Of a stretch of 64,000 bases of DNA, positions 60,902 through 64,000 are shown in pieces (position 1 is the stretch's first letter; every line of letters begins with the position of its first letter). Source of the stretch: Pseudoalteromonas rubra (GTDB lineage: Bacteria; Pseudomonadota; Gammaproteobacteria; Enterobacterales; Alteromonadaceae); the NCBI RefSeq assembly GCF_000967655.1, contig NZ_JXYA01000007.1:62001-126000 (forward strand), read 5' to 3'. Position numbers and translations under genes: made by a program. The notes under the pieces are model-generated. The model made no database searches and was not told the DNA's origin. It worked only from the letters and a program-made list of their open reading frames with translations.

Positions 60902-63136
60902 GTTAAGCAACCATTTACATCGATGTTGATCTGCTGCGGCCTGATCAGCGGGTGCCTGATCTCAGTATTTTATCTGGGTCAGTGGCAGTGGTTTGTCTGC
61001 TCAGGCGTGCTCCTTTTTCTCTGCGGGTATTTTAAGACTTTTTCGAGTGTTTTGGCAGGTTTTATTTTAGGTATTTTTGTGACGATTTGTCACTATTGGT
61101 TGGTTTATGCACCGCCGCTTGCTGAAAAAGGCTTAGCGCAGCAAGTGAAAGTCGTCGGTAATGTCAGTAAAGTCATTGGCACGGGCGCTAACCCTTATGT
61201 CACCCTTGAGCTGGCAAGCATAGGCCACTACAAGATACCCTGGTATCGTCGTGTTCGTGCCAATGTGTCATTAAGTGGCGCGTTGCCCACAGATCTAAAC
61301 GGTGCAACACTGACAGGCATGGCGACACTCAAGCTGTTTCGTAGTCGAAAAAATTTCTCGGTATTTGACGCTGAGCTTTATGCCTTTCGCAATCAGATAT
61401 TCTACAAAGGCCGCCTGTCAGTGGAGAAGGCAAGTTACGCTCATAGCGAACGTTTGCGGACGACCTATCGCACTTGGGTATCTCAGGCGCTGGATGGATT
61501 GCATTTTAGCTGGTTTTACTATGTGATACTGACGGGAGATAAAAGTGCAGTACCGCAAGCCGATAAAGCTTACTTTCAATCGCTGGGTCTCAGTCATTTG
61601 CTGGCTATTTCCGGCCTGCATGTCGCCATTGTATTTGCGCTGAGCTTTGCTCTGTGCAAACTTGCCCTGGTTTTAATGTGGTCGCGTTTGGCTCAGCATC
61701 ATAATTATCAGCTGGGCTATTTTACCTTTGCGCTGCTCCTGAGCGGGGTTTATGTCTGGCTCAGTGGCATGCAGGTGTCGGCGCAGCGCGCCTGGTTAAT
61801 GGCCTTGCTGGGCGCATGTTGTTTTTTGTTTGCCCGGCACCTGAGCCCTGCACGAACCCTAATCTATGCCCTGACAGTGATCTTAATTGCCAATCCTTTT
61901 GCTGTGCTTAACTTGGGGCTGTATTTTTCTTTCTTTGCGGTGGCCACTATTTTTGTGGTGTTTCGCAACACAGTGCGTGAATCACAGCGCCTGTCCCGAG
62001 TTAAGCTGCTGTTATATTTACAATGTGGCTTATTTACGGCTCTGTTACCGCTTACCCTTTATTCCTATCATGGCTTTAGCATGAGCAGCATACCAGTCAA
62101 CCTGGTGGTAATTCCATTGTTGTCGGTGGTGATTTTTCCGCTGCTGTTGATACATCTGCTCAGCGTCATGACCGCGGGCTGGGCCGTTTTAGCTATACCA
62201 GATGCCATGCTCAACTCGGCCTATCAGTGGTTAAACGCATTTCCTTATCACTGGTGGCACAGCGGCGCGATGGCACCAGAGCTGGTGATACTGAGCTATA
62301 TAGCGTTACTACTGTGTTTGAGTACCTTAACCCGGCCATTTGCCTGGGTTCCGGTGTCTGCTGTACTTATGGTCAGTCTCTTAGAGCGGCCACCCGACTG
62401 GCAGGTAGACGTTTTTGATGTCGGGCATGGCACGGCGGTACTGGTCACTACTCAAGGCAATGGCGCGCTGATTGACCTCGGCGCCAGTTATTTTTCCCGT
62501 TATTCGCTGTTTGACAATGTGGTTAAGCCTTATTTGCAGGCGCATCGCATTAAGTTACTCCATACAGTGATAAGCCATGATGACAGTGACCATAATGGTG
62601 GATTAGCTGATTTATACCGCTACGACGGTGGCCGCTCCCTGGAACAGTTTCACCAGGGGGATGGTAAGGCGCTATGCACGCTCAAAACGGTGCAAATGGG
62701 CAAACTGAGTATCGAGTCTCTGTGGCCAGTTGAGCCAATGAACAGCGACAATAACAATTCCTGCGTGGTCAGGATAAGTGATGGCACGACCGAGCTGCTA
62801 TTACCCGGAGACATAGAGCAGGTTGCAGAAAAGGCACTGTTGGCATTGCAACGGGAAAAGCTGCCATCGGAGATACTGCTTGCTCCCCATCACGGCAGCA
62901 ATACATCATCCAGTATGGCGTTTGTCTCTGCCGTCTCACCCAAGTGGGTGGTGTTCTCGCGAGGATTCCACTCGCCCTGGCGCTTGCCACACGATGAGGT
63001 GGTGGCGCGTTATCAATCGACGGGCAGCCAGATGCTGGATACCGCCACAGCGGGTCAGGTTCGATTCAAAATAACCGGGACAGAAGTTCAACTGGAAACC
63101 GCCCGAGATAGGAAAAGTTTTTGGTTCTTAAGATAA
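60881..63136 (+). CDS. comEC: ComEC/Rec2 family DNA-uptake channel
   Basis: This 751-residue polytopic protein moves transforming single-stranded DNA across the inner membrane. The order is N-terminal helices with a DUF4131-like OB region (about 1-200), then the competence domain ('LLAISGLHVAIVFALSFALC', 'GVYVWLSGMQVSAQRAWLMALLGACC'). A C-terminal metallo-beta-lactamase-like domain has 'DVFDVGHGTAVLVTTQGNGALIDLG', 'VISHDDSDHNGGL' and 'LLAPHHGSNTSSS'. The metal motif has Ser-His-Asp-Asp-Ser-Asp-His spacing of the family. Start: TTG at 60881, which overlaps divergent DUF2062 by 21 nt; the ATG at 60923 would avoid the overlap and is nearly as good. Neither has a clear Shine-Dalgarno. Confidence 0.9.
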   Translation: MDRLLWHVKQPFTSMLICCGLISGCLISVFYLGQWQWFVCSGVLLFLCGYFKTFSSVLAGFILGIFVTICHYWLVYAPPLAEKGLAQQVKVVGNVSKVIGTGANPYVTLELASIGHYKIPWYRRVRANVSLSGALPTDLNGATLTGMATLKLFRSRKNFSVFDAELYAFRNQIFYKGRLSVEKASYAHSERLRTTYRTWVSQALDGLHFSWFYYVILTGDKSAVPQADKAYFQSLGLSHLLAISGLHVAIVFALSFALCKLALVLMWSRLAQHHNYQLGYFTFALLLSGVYVWLSGMQVSAQRAWLMALLGACCFLFARHLSPARTLIYALTVILIANPFAVLNLGLYFSFFAVATIFVVFRNTVRESQRLSRVKLLLYLQCGLFTALLPLTLYSYHGFSMSSIPVNLVVIPLLSVVIFPLLLIHLLSVMTAGWAVLAIPDAMLNSAYQWLNAFPYHWWHSGAMAPELVILSYIALLLCLSTLTRPFAWVPVSAVLMVSLLERPPDWQVDVFDVGHGTAVLVTTQGNGALIDLGASYFSRYSLFDNVVKPYLQAHRIKLLHTVISHDDSDHNGGLADLYRYDGGRSLEQFHQGDGKALCTLKTVQMGKLSIESLWPVEPMNSDNNNSCVVRISDGTTELLLPGDIEQVAEKALLALQREKLPSEILLAPHHGSNTSSSMAFVSAVSPKWVVFSRGFHSPWRLPHDEVVARYQSTGSQMLDTATAGQVRFKITGTEVQLETARDRKSFWFLR

Positions 63137-63199
63137 TGCATTCAGTTTTGCCATCAGTACAGCTACAATACGCGGGTTATGACGTACCAGAGAGACACT

Positions 63200-64000
63200 A
63201 TGCAACAATCCGCCAAGCAGATCTACAAGCGGCTTCTGAGTTACACCTTCGATTTTAAAGTGCCGGCCTTGTTTGCCATCATTGGCATGCTCGGTTACGC
63301 CGCCATGGATGCACTGTTCGTCCAGCTAATGCAGCCGTTTATTGACGATGGCCTGACAGATCGCAATGCCGAAGTGTTAAAAATGGCACCCATAGTGGTG
63401 GTGTTGCTGGTTATTGGGCGCGGGATTTTCAACTACATGGCATCGTATTGTCTGAGCTATGTGGGCTCTCAGGTAGTAAGAAAGCTGCGTCAGTCTTTGT
63501 TTGAACACATGTTGTTCTTACCGGTAAGCTTTCACGATCAACACTCCAACGGTGAAATGATCTCAAAAATCACCTTTGACACGGAACAAGTACAACAAGC
63601 CGTGACCCGAGCTTTGCAGGTGATGATCCGCGAAGGGGCGTTTGTGCTGTTTTTGCTGGTGGTAATGTTCAACGCCAGCTGGCAATTGTCTTTGATATTC
63701 TTAGTTGTTATTCCCATCGTCGGCGTGATAGTGAACCTGGTTTCCAAGCGTTTTCGGAAAATTTCAAAGAATATTCAGGATGCCATGGGCGAAGTCACCC
63801 GTAGCTCAGAGCAGATGCTGGCCGGGCATAAAGTGATCCATGGTTTTGGTGGTCAGGACAAAGAGATAACTCACTTTGCCGATGTAAATAACCGTAATCG
63901 CCAGCAACGTGTGAAGATGGATGCAACGCGCGCACTGAGTGTGTCGGTGATCCAAATTATAGCAGCCAGTGCCATGGCATTGATCCTGGCTATCATCGCA
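63200..64000 (+). CDS. msbA: MsbA, lipid A export ABC transporter (3' truncated by window)
   Basis: The ATG at 63200 opens a frame that runs to the window end (267 codons), so only the first half of the membrane domain is seen. The start 'KQIYKRLLSYTFDFKVPALFAIIGMLGYA', 'ALFVQLMQPFIDDGL' and 'LPVSFHDQHSNGEMISKITFDTEQV' are strongly MsbA-like. It flips core-lipid A to the outer leaflet of the inner membrane. The order comEC-msbA (then usually lpxK) is conserved in gammaproteobacteria. The ATPase domain lies beyond the window. Confidence 0.93.
   Translation, partial: MQQSAKQIYKRLLSYTFDFKVPALFAIIGMLGYAAMDALFVQLMQPFIDDGLTDRNAEVLKMAPIVVVLLVIGRGIFNYMASYCLSYVGSQVVRKLRQSLFEHMLFLPVSFHDQHSNGEMISKITFDTEQVQQAVTRALQVMIREGAFVLFLLVVMFNASWQLSLIFLVVIPIVGVIVNLVSKRFRKISKNIQDAMGEVTRSSEQMLAGHKVIHGFGGQDKEITHFADVNNRNRQQRVKMDATRALSVSVIQIIAASAMALILAIIA

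Noticed and set aside
1-64000. CRISPR array, prophage, insertion sequence or integrase
   Set aside because: No regularly spaced repeats, transposase or integrase frames, or phage structural genes were seen.

Overview
The window reads as chromosome of a marine gammaproteobacterium of the Alteromonadales, most like Pseudoalteromonas. The clues are a TonB-dependent receptor, an NhaD Na+/H+ antiporter, a lysC lysine riboswitch, an Na+-coupled transporter set (NSS, DAACS, BCCT), MksBEF condensin, and a liu/mms branched-chain amino acid catabolic block under a MerR-type LiuR. The genus is an inference from gene content; no rRNA or tRNA gene was seen.

Layout. 1-6 kb: the 3' end of a TonB-dependent receptor, a DUF4136 lipoprotein and the mksF-mksE-mksB operon. 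6-11 kb: nhaD, lysC with its lysine riboswitch, a DUF924 protein and an NSS transporter. 11.3-17.7 kb: a three-gene RADAR anti-phage locus, consisting of a four-helix membrane protein, the ATPase RdrA and the adenosine-deaminase-fold RdrB. It sits between housekeeping genes with no mobility gene beside it. 17.7-21.6 kb: ldhA, a glutathione peroxidase, a beta-hydroxyacid dehydrogenase and a dicarboxylate symporter. 21.7-26.2 kb: a 1491-residue Ig-like-repeat lipoprotein. 26.5-33.1 kb: topA, a small secreted protein, an alpha/beta hydrolase and an ABC-2 exporter. 33.5-41 kb: an orphan protein, a dGTPase, a Bax-type glucosaminidase, DUF2987, htpX, and a DUF294 protein coupled to a DEDDh exonuclease. 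41-59.4 kb: a BCCT transporter, then complete leucine (liu plus sco) and valine/isoleucine (mms) degradation clusters. 59.7-64 kb: marC, DUF2062, comEC and the start of msbA.

How the genes work together. The minus-strand liuR-liuABCDE-scoAB operon takes isovaleryl-CoA to HMG-CoA, then to acetyl-CoA and acetoacetate, and activates acetoacetate with succinyl-CoA. The divergent plus-strand thiolase can finish the job. Behind the thiolase and its terminator come mmsA, isobutyryl-CoA dehydrogenase, two crotonase-family enzymes, mmsB and an SDR, which suit valine and isoleucine. Two inverted TTTAC(G) operators lie in the divergent region and would coordinate both directions.

The most notable system is RADAR, a published family. 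What may be new here is the four-helix membrane partner and the compact 1-nt/17-nt gene spacing. The second is the lysC leader, where the sequence shows an explicit translational switch: a 9-bp anti-sequestor competes with a 7-bp Shine-Dalgarno sequestor.
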